Part shown: piece by piece, positions 7,997 through 16,532 of the stretch
How positions within the stretch are numbered: the stretch's first letter is position 1
Layout: each line of letters begins with the position of its first letter
Origin: Candidatus Poribacteria bacterium
GTDB lineage: Bacteria; Poribacteria; WGA-4E; WGA-3G
Direction: 5' to 3'
NCBI GenBank assembly: GCA_028824125.1
Contig: JAPPES010000056.1
Location: 1-52,208, forward strand
DNA: 52,208 bases
The notes under the pieces: model-generated
The model's input: the letters and a program-made list of their open reading frames with translations, nothing else
What the model was told of the DNA's origin: nothing
The model's database searches: none
Position numbers and translations under genes: made by a program

Positions 7997-9610
7997 CTAT
8001 TCCAGTCCTGCAGCATGCCTGCCAGCAGCAGGGTCCCCCGCAGCATAGTAAGTTCCACTATCTTTATCAACAAAAAGCATGGAGGGGGCAGCAATAGCAC
8101 CTCCGTGCGCTTTAACCTGATGGCCGCGGCTGGCAAGCTCTTCCCTAACGTTTTCACTCACACTATCGTTTATAGTCAACGAACCTACCTGCCCGAATGT
8201 CTGCTCACGATTGGGATTTGGGTCAAACGAATCTTCGTGATGAGCAGTAGCAAAACGCGGTGCTGTAACAGCATCTTCCGGTAGCATGTCGAACTCAACG
8301 AAATTGAGCAGCAAATTCATCGTTGCCTGATCTTGCAAGTCACCACCTGCAACGCTGATTGCTAAAATAGGAGCACCATCTTTAAGGACAAGTGTCGGTG
8401 TAAGCGTAATTCTTGGGCGTTTCCCAGGCTCAATACAGTTCGGATGTCCGGGAGTTGTATTGAGGCTCCGCAAGCGATTACCGTAACTGACACCTGTTGT
8501 GCCAGTGCCTCCTGCGTGATACACATTAGCACTCGGTGTTGCAGACACAACATTTCCCCATCGGTCAGCAACCACACAAGTTGTTGTCCCACCAACAACG
8601 GGGCGAAACATACCATCTGCTTTCAGCGGTTTCATATTTCTCACATCACCTGGTCGTGCTTCATGTGATGCTTTTTCCATATCAATTAAGGGGCGGCGAA
8701 TCTGAGTATACGCGTCGGAAAGCAATTTTGTCATAGGCACATCTACAAATTCAGGGTCAGCGTAATATTCATCTCGGTCAGCCATTGCCAACTTGAGCGT
8801 TTCAGTGACGACATGCACATAGTCCGCCGAGAAATGTCTCATCGCCTTGAGGTCGAAACCTTCCAACAGACGCAATGCCTGACACAGATAAGGTCCCTGT
8901 GTCCATGTGCCACACTTGCACACTGTATAATCTCGGTAATCCACCGTTACAGGGTCTTCAATTAGCGTAACATGGGCAGCAAGGTCTCTCTTGCGAAGAA
9001 ACCCACCTTTTTCAATGTAAAAAGCCTCTAATTCATCAGCAATGTCACTCTGAACACCGTTCCGTCCATAAAACCGATCACTCGCCGCTTGCACCTTTTT
9101 CTCACGACTGCCAGATGTTCTCCGTTCTTCTTCAATCATTCTTCGCAGGGTAATCGCCAAATCAGGATGCCACTTTGCCTTACCAGCATCAAGCAATGCC
9201 AACGTTGGCGCAACAATTTCTTCAAACGTCATTGTCCCATAGAGTTTGAGTGTTGTTGTACATAAATCCACAACAGATGGGACAGGTGCCATTTTTACAT
9301 CGGCATTCGGGATACCGTTTTCCATATACCAGTCAATCGCAACTTGAGAAAGCGGTGCACGTCCCTGTCCAGAGAGTGACTTCACTTCCTGCTTTTTTGC
9401 GTCGAAAATAAGCAGTGGCACTTCACCACCGATAGAACAGGCACCATGGTCTGTAACATTGAGTGCAAGGATTGTTCCTGCAGCTGCGTCTGCTGCATTT
9501 CCACCTGCTTCTAAAATCTCAATTCCTGCTGCAACAGCCTTTGCACCACCTGCAGCTACGGCTCCAGTTTTACTTACTGCTTTCCAACCAATTTTTTGTT
9601 CGCTTTGCAT
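7997..9610 (-). CDS. Gamma-glutamyltransferase-family (Ntn-hydrolase) protein
   Basis: The 537 residues follow the gamma-glutamyltranspeptidase plan, in which a proenzyme cleaves itself so that a Thr becomes the N-terminal nucleophile. The N-terminal part has GGNAADAAAGTILALNVTDHGACSIGG-type blocks. The junction is GGTTTCVVADRWGN (near residue 342), equivalent to the classical T-T-H/x-xxVVDxxGN site, followed by the small-subunit blocks KRPRITLTPTLVLKDG and a glycine-rich C-terminus. Relatives cleave gamma-glutamyl bonds (glutathione) or acylate side chains; the substrate is undetermined. No signal peptide is visible, unlike periplasmic GGT. AAGGA precedes the ATG. The gene is solitary on its strand after the tRNAs. 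Confidence 0.88.
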   Translation of the reverse strand: MQSEQKIGWKAVSKTGAVAAGGAKAVAAGIEILEAGGNAADAAAGTILALNVTDHGACSIGGEVPLLIFDAKKQEVKSLSGQGRAPLSQVAIDWYMENGIPNADVKMAPVPSVVDLCTTTLKLYGTMTFEEIVAPTLALLDAGKAKWHPDLAITLRRMIEEERRTSGSREKKVQAASDRFYGRNGVQSDIADELEAFYIEKGGFLRKRDLAAHVTLIEDPVTVDYRDYTVCKCGTWTQGPYLCQALRLLEGFDLKAMRHFSADYVHVVTETLKLAMADRDEYYADPEFVDVPMTKLLSDAYTQIRRPLIDMEKASHEARPGDVRNMKPLKADGMFRPVVGGTTTCVVADRWGNVVSATPSANVYHAGGTGTTGVSYGNRLRSLNTTPGHPNCIEPGKRPRITLTPTLVLKDGAPILAISVAGGDLQDQATMNLLLNFVEFDMLPEDAVTAPRFATAHHEDSFDPNPNREQTFGQVGSLTINDSVSENVREELASRGHQVKAHGGAIAAPSMLFVDKDSGTYYAAGDPAAGRHAAGLE

Positions 9611-9798
9611 TGCTTTTCCTTGCTTAGCATCATACTTTGCTTAGAGCATAGCATAAAATTTCATCTTCTGCAATGCCTAAAATCAAAGAACCGTTCAATT
9701 CTCCTGATCGCGATACTGTACACTACATTTGAATAATGAATAAAATTCGGCTATAATAATATTGGCGGTCTGAAAACGTTAAAGGAAATAGAAAAACA

Positions 9799-10659
9799 AT
9801 GATCCAAATAATATCTCACAACAATGCAAGTGAACTCATTTTACTTTCTGGTACCTACTTGGAACAGAATGAGAGTGAAAACAATTTGCCTATCGGTTTG
9901 GCTTATAGGCTCGCTGAAGATCCATACTACTACGGATCCGAGTTACCGCTGCTGTTGAGTATTTTGGAACAAGGGAAAGTTGTTGGGATTGCAGTAATGA
10001 CACCACCTAATAGAATCATTTTAAGCAGAATTGACGCGAATATCCAAACCACCGTCGCTCACCTTGTGGATCACTTACGTGAAATTGATGTCCAGATACC
10101 TGGAGTTGTTGGACCAGAGGCAGAAGCACAAGCCTTTTCTGATTGTTGGGCTGAGGGTATAGATGATGTATCAGCCAGCACGGATAAGCGAATGCGTGTG
10201 TTTGAGGCAAGAAGTGTTACAAATCTGCCACTTTCACCGGGAAGGTTGCGTTTCGCTCATCACAATGACCATCCACTCATGGCGAAATGGATTTCCTCCC
10301 TCTCGGAAGCAGTAGGTGAACCTACCAGTTTTGATGGTGCCAAAAGTCGCGCCGAGAAACTCATCACGGATCAGCAACTATACATTTGGGATAACAACGG
10401 TCCAGTGTCTATTGCTGGCGTGTCCCGTCTGATGAAAAATGGTGCAACAATCGGGGTCGTGTACACACCACCTGAACACCGCAATAACGGATATGCAACT
10501 TCATCTGTTTTGTTATTGACAAAGAAACTGCTCTCGGATGGTTATTCATTTTGTAGTCTATATACCGATTTATCAAATCCAACTTCTAACAGCATTTACA
10601 CTAAAATTGGTTATGTGCCTGTAGGGGATGCGTTGGCATTTAATTTTTCTATCCAATAG
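9799..10659 (+). CDS. GNAT-family N-acetyltransferase
   Basis: This 286-residue protein has a less-conserved N-terminal half and a C-terminal GNAT domain. The acetyl-CoA-binding motif A is VVYTPPEHRNNGYATSSV (near residue 222), the R/Q-x-x-G-x-A pattern, followed by the 'LYTDLSNPTSNSIYTKIGY' motif B region typical of GNATs acting on small molecules or amines. The substrate is unknown. AAAGGA lies 12 bases before the ATG. A methyltransferase gene follows 13 bases later on the same strand, so the two are probably one operon and could modify the same compound (inference). Confidence 0.88.
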   Translation: MIQIISHNNASELILLSGTYLEQNESENNLPIGLAYRLAEDPYYYGSELPLLLSILEQGKVVGIAVMTPPNRIILSRIDANIQTTVAHLVDHLREIDVQIPGVVGPEAEAQAFSDCWAEGIDDVSASTDKRMRVFEARSVTNLPLSPGRLRFAHHNDHPLMAKWISSLSEAVGEPTSFDGAKSRAEKLITDQQLYIWDNNGPVSIAGVSRLMKNGATIGVVYTPPEHRNNGYATSSVLLLTKKLLSDGYSFCSLYTDLSNPTSNSIYTKIGYVPVGDALAFNFSIQ

Positions 10660-10672
10660 TTAGGATCAAAGC

Positions 10673-11467
10673 ATGAAAACCACGAGACCACGGCAATACT
10701 GGGAGGATTATGCCTTAAGATTCAAAAACAGAAGTTTAGCAGAAGCTTATGAGTTACGGCCTCCCTATCCTGAGGAAACGTACAGAATACTTTTAAGTTT
10801 GCTGGGAGAATCGCATGGGAAAATTTTAGATGTAGGATGTGGTACAGGTAAAATAGCACGTACACTCGTCAAGCATGTAGGAAGCGTTGATGCAGTTGAC
10901 TTCTCGCAGGAAATGATTCAAGTAGGAAAGTCGCTCTCTAATGGCAATCACCCTAAACTTCAGTGGATCATTGGACCTGTTGAAGATGTTCAGTTGTACC
11001 CGCCTTACCGTATGGTGACAGCTGGGGCAAGCATTCACTGGATGGATTGGAACGTGGTGTTTCCAAAATTCGAGGAAGTGTTGACAATAGATGGCTATCT
11101 CGTAATCATTGATGGGGATCGTCCTGTTGGCGCACCTTGGCATGACGCAGAACTTTCATTGATCCGCAAGTATTCAACTAATAAGCACTATAGGGAGATT
11201 GATCTGGTTCAAGAACTTACAGATAGAGGACATATACATCTGATTGGAGATAAACGGACAGCACCAGTTAACTTTTCGCAACCGCTAACAGACTATGTTC
11301 AATCATTTCATTCGAGACAGAGTCTGTCCAAGGAAGATATGGGAGAGAAGAATGTCAGAGATTTTGATACTGAATTATCTCAAATCTTGTCTGATTTCGT
11401 TGATGCTAATGGATTTCTTAGTTTCCAATTAGAAACAAGAGTGACTTGGGGAAGACCTTTGAGATAA
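10673..11467 (+). CDS. Class I SAM-dependent methyltransferase
   Basis: The 264 residues have the class I Rossmann fold. SAM motif I is ILDVGCGTGKIARTL (about residues 46-60), the following acidic loop is VDAVDFSQEMIQVG, and the post-II region has VTAGASIHWMDW. The closest general type is the UbiE/methyltransf_11 group; the substrate cannot be read from the sequence. It is 13 bases downstream of the GNAT gene with an AGGA site in the spacer. It is followed by about 390 bases without a gene, including a long palindrome. Confidence 0.9.
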   Translation: MKTTRPRQYWEDYALRFKNRSLAEAYELRPPYPEETYRILLSLLGESHGKILDVGCGTGKIARTLVKHVGSVDAVDFSQEMIQVGKSLSNGNHPKLQWIIGPVEDVQLYPPYRMVTAGASIHWMDWNVVFPKFEEVLTIDGYLVIIDGDRPVGAPWHDAELSLIRKYSTNKHYREIDLVQELTDRGHIHLIGDKRTAPVNFSQPLTDYVQSFHSRQSLSKEDMGEKNVRDFDTELSQILSDFVDANGFLSFQLETRVTWGRPLR

Positions 11468-11580
11468 GACGGAGAATTATACATTGATCTGTGTCCAAAA
11501 TGAAGTTACTGCTCTTCGGTGGGTGTGTAAAGTTTATCGAGATTAGCCCTCTTTAGTCCCGTATGAAGATAAAAAAAATG

Positions 11581-11663
11581 GGTAATTTGGCAAGGTTAGG
11601 AAACCTCGCCAGCAGCAGGTGTACACCTCTGCTGACGAGGTTTCCTAACCTCGCCAAATTACC
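11581..11663. repeat. 83-base near-perfect palindrome with GGTTAGGAAACC cores
   Basis: The left arm GGTAATTTGGCAAGGTTAGG... pairs with the right arm ...CCTAACCTCGCCAAATTACC almost throughout, with the centre AGGTGTACACCT. Only a few mismatches and one bulged base interrupt about 40 pairs. Each arm contains the GGTTAGGAAACCTCG module also found in the TATAGT-type elements. In RNA it would form a long hairpin downstream of the methyltransferase gene. The rest of the 11468-11853 spacer shows nothing else clear. Confidence 0.7.
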
Positions 11664-11853
11664 GGAATATTTATTCAAACTTCATTAGGGACGATATGTT
11701 TATAGAAAAACGTTGAACAACGCCTCTTTAGCCCCGTGAATCAACGGACTATGTAAACTATTAGTAACGCTCATCAATTGTAAATTCGTAAAACTAAAGA
11801 ACCCGATAAACATCTTGAATTAAACACAAAATTGCGGTATTATATCAAAAACC

Positions 11854-12873
11854 ATGAAGACACCAAAACACCTTTTAAACATAGGGCAATACATCGCTTT
11901 TTTGCTTTTCCTGTGCGTTGGAAATGCAAATGCAAATGCACAGATTTTAATTGACTCCGTGATTGCCGTCGTTGATGGAAAAGCAATTGCGCAAAGTGAA
12001 TTTGTAAACGAATTTCGCATTGAGGTTATTATAGGTAAACCGAAACCACTTTTGCATGAACCGACTGCGGCAGAAAAGCAGGCGTATTTAGACCGTATTA
12101 TCAGTCGCAGATTAGTCCTACAAGCGGCAGAAAAAATCGGAATTACAGCTGTTGATCACAGGAAGCAGGTGGCAGAACGAATCGCAGAAATACGCACGAT
12201 GTTCTCTTCCGATGTGGCGTTCCACAACATTTTGCAGAAACAGGAATTAGAGATGAAAGCGTTAGAGAAGTGGGTGTCGGATAAAATAATTTACGATGAA
12301 TATTATACGCGTCAGTTTGTTAGAACCGTCGATAGCAAAGAAATTGATGAATTAGCACCACAATATTTTGAAGCAAACAAAGCACAGTTTATTGCACCTG
12401 CAACAGTTACGTTTCGCTCTGTGCTGATAGCCGTAACTCCAGACAGTTCAGCAAAAGAGAAGCAGTCCGCCAAACGTCTCGCGGAACAAATCAATTCACG
12501 TTTACAGCAAGGTGAAACATTTGAGGCAATTAAGCAAAGTTTCAAAACTGAGAAGTCTATTAGATTTAATTCACTTACCTTGAATACAGATACACAATTG
12601 GGAACAACGGTTGCGGAGTTGAAACCTGCTGAACGTAAAGGACCGATTTCTGTTCCAGAGGGATATCGGATTGTTGAACTTGTCAAGAAAACGCCTGAAC
12701 GTCAAAAACAGTATTCGGAAGTTAAAGACGATATCGCAAACCTGATCCGTCATAACAAAGCAGAGAAAGCGTTTAAGGAATGGTTAACAAGACAAAAAGC
12801 AGAGGAACCTTGGTATATCTTAGAAGATGCGTTTAAGCGTGTTTCAGGAATAAAAATTGAATCCACAAAATAG
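11854..12873 (+). CDS. SurA-like periplasmic chaperone / parvulin-type peptidyl-prolyl isomerase
   Basis: The 339-residue protein has a Sec signal peptide (MKTPKHLLNIGQYIAFLLFL to about NANA-QI). The SurA N-terminal signature is VIAVVDGKAIAQSEF, followed by helical chaperone segments. A parvulin-like domain spans about residues 175-290 (ATVTFRSVLIAV, LQQGETFEAI, the C-terminal VPEGYRIVELVKK). Family members fold outer-membrane proteins in the periplasm; the PPIase domain is rather divergent, so isomerase activity is less certain than the chaperone role. No strong Shine-Dalgarno is visible upstream. The TPR gene begins 4 bases after the stop, so the two are cotranscribed. Confidence 0.88.
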   Translation: MKTPKHLLNIGQYIAFLLFLCVGNANANAQILIDSVIAVVDGKAIAQSEFVNEFRIEVIIGKPKPLLHEPTAAEKQAYLDRIISRRLVLQAAEKIGITAVDHRKQVAERIAEIRTMFSSDVAFHNILQKQELEMKALEKWVSDKIIYDEYYTRQFVRTVDSKEIDELAPQYFEANKAQFIAPATVTFRSVLIAVTPDSSAKEKQSAKRLAEQINSRLQQGETFEAIKQSFKTEKSIRFNSLTLNTDTQLGTTVAELKPAERKGPISVPEGYRIVELVKKTPERQKQYSEVKDDIANLIRHNKAEKAFKEWLTRQKAEEPWYILEDAFKRVSGIKIESTK

Positions 12874-12877
12874 TCTG

Positions 12878-14482
12878 ATGAATTTAACAAAATTCCAAAC
12901 AGCTATCTATTCTCTTCTCTTGATATTCACTGTATCCGTTTTTGGCGATGTTTTGTCATGGGATATATCTACCTATCCTGAGAAGGCTCGGGAGCAACTG
13001 GAAAAAGCACAGCATGCATTTAAAGAAGGGGAGTTTGAGGAAGCACTCCGTTTGTATCAGGCGGTTGCTAAAGGCACCCCTAAACTCCCGATTGCACACA
13101 TTGGAGCAGGTGATGCCGCTGCGAAGTTAAGAGATTATCCGCATGCAATTGCCGCTTTTCAACGTGCTTTACAATTGATTTCGGAGTTTCCACAGGCGAA
13201 ACGTTTTGGCTTTGAACCGACTGTGCAGGCTAAACTCGCTACCGCTTATCACCGCAATAAACAACTTGATGCGGCTGACGACTGGTTTCAGGTAGCAGTT
13301 AAAGGTGCAGGCGAAAATGCGCCCGTTGCGTGGTATATCGCTTTGGGACAAATTGAAACGGAACGTGGTAACTTGGAACAAGCACGGCGATACTATATCG
13401 TAGCGGTGCAACTATATCCGGACACAACAGCTGCGTATAACAATCTTGGACATGTACTACTTAAACTTAACCGCATTGATGAAGCTGATGCAGTGTTTCG
13501 TGCAGCACTTATGTTAGATAAAACGCTTGCGAGTGCTGCCTTCGGGAGAGGCGAGGTTGCAGCAAAACGCGGTGAACTCGTAGTCGCGCAACATTTTTAT
13601 GAACAGGCTATTCAAGAAGCACCGCATGAACCGGTATTTCACAAATCACTCGCGAATGTTCTTGAACAACTTGGCAATACGGAGGCAGCCAACACCGCTC
13701 GTTCTCGCCATCGGCAAACATTAGCAGAGGTTTATCGTCAGCAGGCGCATCAATTTATTGCAAAACAACACGGACAGCCAGCCATAGAACTGCTACAGAA
13801 GGCACTCGAAACGGATGAAACTTATATCCCTGCTTTGAAAGATTACGCGTATGTTCAGATGCAGATGGACAAATTAACATCTGCCAAACAGACGTATCAA
13901 CGTGTGCTTAAGTTAGAACCTGCCTCGCGTCAAGCACTGTTACACTTAGGGATGATAGCGGCAAAACTTGGGAATCGCGCCGAAGCAGAATCGCACTTCC
14001 TCACGCTCATTCAACACGAACCGGACTTCATGGATACCTATTCTCAACTTGCTAATCTTCGTGAGGCATCAGGTGACCTACGGGGTGCCGAGAATGCGTT
14101 TACAATGGGTATTCAACATGAACCGGTGTGGGCACCGGGGTATTGGTGGCGCGGACAGATTCGCAGAAAACTCGGAAAGTCTGACAATGCAGAAACGGAT
14201 TTTCGCCATGCAATCAAACTGGCGCCAGATGTTCCGTTTCCAAAAGATGCGTTAGCATCGCTACTTGCAACAGAAAATAGAAATCTTGCTGAGGCACTTA
14301 CGTTCGCCGAAGCCGCCGTAAAGAAAGATAATCGACCGACACATATTGCAACACTGGCACTTGTCTATTATCGTCTCAAACGTATTCCAGAGGCGGAACG
14401 TGAAATTCAGAAAGCATTCTCTCAATCCCCTAAGCACTCCTATATTCTAAAGGTTCGTTCAGAAATCCTGAAAATGAACTAA
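12878..14482 (+). CDS. Exported TPR-repeat protein
   Basis: I start at the ATG at 12878 (MNLTKFQTAIYSLLLIF), 4 bases after the SurA-like stop, because it begins a normal signal peptide cleaved near VFG-DV. An in-frame TTG at 12857 would overlap the upstream gene. The 534 residues are nearly all TPRs: about 12 repeats from AREQLEKAQHAFKEGEFEEA through YNNLGHVLLKLNRIDEADAVF to the C-terminal AEREIQKAFSQS. It is probably a periplasmic scaffold working with the SurA-like protein in envelope assembly; that link rests on the operon only. No catalytic domain is present. Confidence 0.88.
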   Translation: MNLTKFQTAIYSLLLIFTVSVFGDVLSWDISTYPEKAREQLEKAQHAFKEGEFEEALRLYQAVAKGTPKLPIAHIGAGDAAAKLRDYPHAIAAFQRALQLISEFPQAKRFGFEPTVQAKLATAYHRNKQLDAADDWFQVAVKGAGENAPVAWYIALGQIETERGNLEQARRYYIVAVQLYPDTTAAYNNLGHVLLKLNRIDEADAVFRAALMLDKTLASAAFGRGEVAAKRGELVVAQHFYEQAIQEAPHEPVFHKSLANVLEQLGNTEAANTARSRHRQTLAEVYRQQAHQFIAKQHGQPAIELLQKALETDETYIPALKDYAYVQMQMDKLTSAKQTYQRVLKLEPASRQALLHLGMIAAKLGNRAEAESHFLTLIQHEPDFMDTYSQLANLREASGDLRGAENAFTMGIQHEPVWAPGYWWRGQIRRKLGKSDNAETDFRHAIKLAPDVPFPKDALASLLATENRNLAEALTFAEAAVKKDNRPTHIATLALVYYRLKRIPEAEREIQKAFSQSPKHSYILKVRSEILKMN

Positions 14483-14530
14483 AAATATATCTCAATTTGT
14501 GCAGAAACCGATCCAAATCCGAAAGCAAAA

Positions 14531-14554
14531 GGAGGCGAATTTAGACTCGCCTCC
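14531..14554 (-). terminator. Rho-independent terminator for the 14612-15376 gene
   Basis: GGAGGCGA and TCGCCTCC form a perfect 8-bp GC-rich stem with an 8-base loop. On the minus strand the stem is followed by TTTT. It sits between two converging genes and may also act on plus-strand transcripts of the TPR gene. Confidence 0.65.
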
Positions 14555-14611
14555 AAAAATATTGTTAGTTTTCAATGTATGCACAGATTAAATTCAGTTA
14601 TTCGGACAGAA

Positions 14612-15376
14612 CTACTTGGCTTTGAGGTGCCCCCAAGTAACAGCGATCTTTCCGGATGCTTCTACAGCAGTTGGGTTACTTTCCATGACTGAAGCGATTT
14701 CGGCTTCGCTCAGGACACGGTCATATACCCGCACCTCATCGATTATACCCTTGAAAAGATATTCATGATTGGCGCGTTCATTTGCGCCTGCGCCAATGAG
14801 GAATTCCTGACTGGGATTGACGTTAGGCGCAGAGGCTATTTCTCCTACCAATTCACCGTTTACGTAGAGTTTCTGTGTGCCATCTGCATAGGTGCCAGCA
14901 AGGTGATCCCATTCGCCAAGATTCACAGCAGGTCCTTGAACAGATTTCCATCCTCCATCACCTGTCCAAAACTGCCAAGTATTGCCGGGTTCACAATAAA
15001 AGATGTACCCACTGGTCGGAGGTTCATTACGAGCGGAAACAACAGCACGATGTCCTCCGCTTCCTGGCTCTACGTTCGCCCAAGCAGTTACGGTGAAGGT
15101 TTCTTGATTAAGATCCGCATGATAAGGCACATTCACCTCATCTCCTGCTTGATCAAACTCAAGTGCGCCGCCGAAGTATCCATCCTTCGTCCATTGTGGG
15201 TCTCCCATCAATGTACCATCGTGTCCATTGCCGCTTGAGTCACTTGCAGTGTCACCAGATTCTTCATTAAATGCCCAATAGGCTACAAGGCCATCAGTAA
15301 CTGCTTGTGTTAATATCGGCAGTCCCAAGAGACCAACACATAATGTTATTACAAACATCAAAGTAATAGATTTCAT
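14612..15376 (-). CDS. Secreted LamG-domain (concanavalin-like) protein, copy A
   Basis: The 254-residue protein has a signal peptide (MKSITLMFVITLCVGLLGLP, cleavage after TQA) followed by one complete LamG-like jelly-roll. Conserved blocks are VAYWAFNEESGDTASDSSGNG, the G-x-F-GGALEFDQ strand, QETFTVTAWANVEPGS and the terminal FKGIIDEVRVYDRVLSEAEI typical of bacterial LamG_3 domains, which bind glycans or act as adhesive modules. After the domain a linker leads to the tail GKIAVTWGHLKAK. It is a tandem paralogue of the neighbouring 15504-16262 gene, differing mostly in the signal peptide and linker. AAGGA precedes the ATG. No enzyme domain is attached. Confidence 0.9.
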   Translation of the reverse strand: MKSITLMFVITLCVGLLGLPILTQAVTDGLVAYWAFNEESGDTASDSSGNGHDGTLMGDPQWTKDGYFGGALEFDQAGDEVNVPYHADLNQETFTVTAWANVEPGSGGHRAVVSARNEPPTSGYIFYCEPGNTWQFWTGDGGWKSVQGPAVNLGEWDHLAGTYADGTQKLYVNGELVGEIASAPNVNPSQEFLIGAGANERANHEYLFKGIIDEVRVYDRVLSEAEIASVMESNPTAVEASGKIAVTWGHLKAK

Positions 15377-15503
15377 TTTAATTCCTTTCTGTTTTATAAA
15401 CAGTTGTTGATTGTAATAGCACGCAGAAGTCCTTCTTAACTGCGCACTATTGTGATTAAAAACGGTAAAGTGTTGCGTATAAAGTCAGTTATACCAGATA
15501 TGA

Positions 15504-16262
15504 CTACTTAGCTTTAAGTTGGCCCCAAGTAACAGCAAGTTTGCCAGATGCTTTAACATCTAACGAACCACTTTCCATTACAGAAGCGATTTCTTTTTCG
15601 TCCAGTTCACGGTTATAAAGCCGCACTTCATCGATTATACCTTTGAAAAGATATTCATGATTGGCGCGTTCATTTGCGCCTGCGCCTATAAGGAATTCCT
15701 GTTGTGCATTGAAGTTAGGATTAGAGTTTGTTTCTCCCACAAATTCACCGTTTACATAGAACTTCTGTGTGCCATCAGCAAAGGTGCCAGCAAGATGATC
15801 CCATTCGCCAAGATTCACAGCAGGTCCTTGAACAGATTTCCATCCCCCATCACCTGTCCAAAATTGCCAAGTATTACCGGGTTCGCAATAAAAGATATGC
15901 CCAGCCGTAGGAGGTTCATCACGATTAGAAACAACAGCCCGATGCCCTCCGCTTCCTGGTTCCACGTTTGCCCAAGCAGTTACGGTGAAGGTTTCTTGAT
16001 TAAGATCCTTATGGTAGGGGATGTTGACTTCATCTCCAACTTGATCGAATTCAAGTCCGCCACCGAAGTATCCGTCCTTTGTCCATTGTGGGTCTCCCAT
16101 CAATGTGCCATCATGCCCGTTGCCAGAAACGTCTTTTGCGGTCTCACCAGCTTTTTCGTTGAAATCCCAGTACGCAACAAGACCTTCCTCAACAGCTTGT
16201 GTTAACATCGGAAGCATCAAGAATCCTGCAAATAGCAGTAAAGCCAATATAAAAGTTTTCAT
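15504..16262 (-). CDS. Secreted LamG-domain protein, copy B
   Basis: The 252-residue product is a close paralogue of copy A. Long stretches are identical, such as the central block around WQFWTGDGGWKSVQGPAVNL. A signal peptide (MKTFILALLLFAGFLMLP, cleavage near TQA) precedes one LamG domain ending in FKGIIDEVRLYNRELDEKEI. It ends in the tail GKLAVTWGQLKAK. AAAGGAG lies 6 bases before the ATG. It is the upstream member of the tandem pair, with a 127-base gap to copy A containing no obvious terminator, so cotranscription is possible. Such proteins are probably displayed on the outside of the cell; the bound ligand is unknown. Confidence 0.9.
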   Translation of the reverse strand: MKTFILALLLFAGFLMLPMLTQAVEEGLVAYWDFNEKAGETAKDVSGNGHDGTLMGDPQWTKDGYFGGGLEFDQVGDEVNIPYHKDLNQETFTVTAWANVEPGSGGHRAVVSNRDEPPTAGHIFYCEPGNTWQFWTGDGGWKSVQGPAVNLGEWDHLAGTFADGTQKFYVNGEFVGETNSNPNFNAQQEFLIGAGANERANHEYLFKGIIDEVRLYNRELDEKEIASVMESGSLDVKASGKLAVTWGQLKAK

Positions 16263-16532
16263 TTTTAACTCCTTTGTTTATGTCATTGACTTGATCAGAC
16301 ATTTAAAAAACTGAAGTTTAGACAATTCTGTCTGTTTCATGTTTCGGTTTTTTTAGTATCTTCTATTTTCTACAAGTTTTGCGTGAGGCCGCGACTCGTA
16401 GAAAAGTTTCAAATATAAATAGAAACAGTTCCAGCCCAATTAACGCCGAATGCGCGTTATCGTGAATATAATATCAAATATGAGAAAAAAAGTCAAGAAA
16501 ATATATAGTAGAGGAATTATGAAGGGAAAGTT

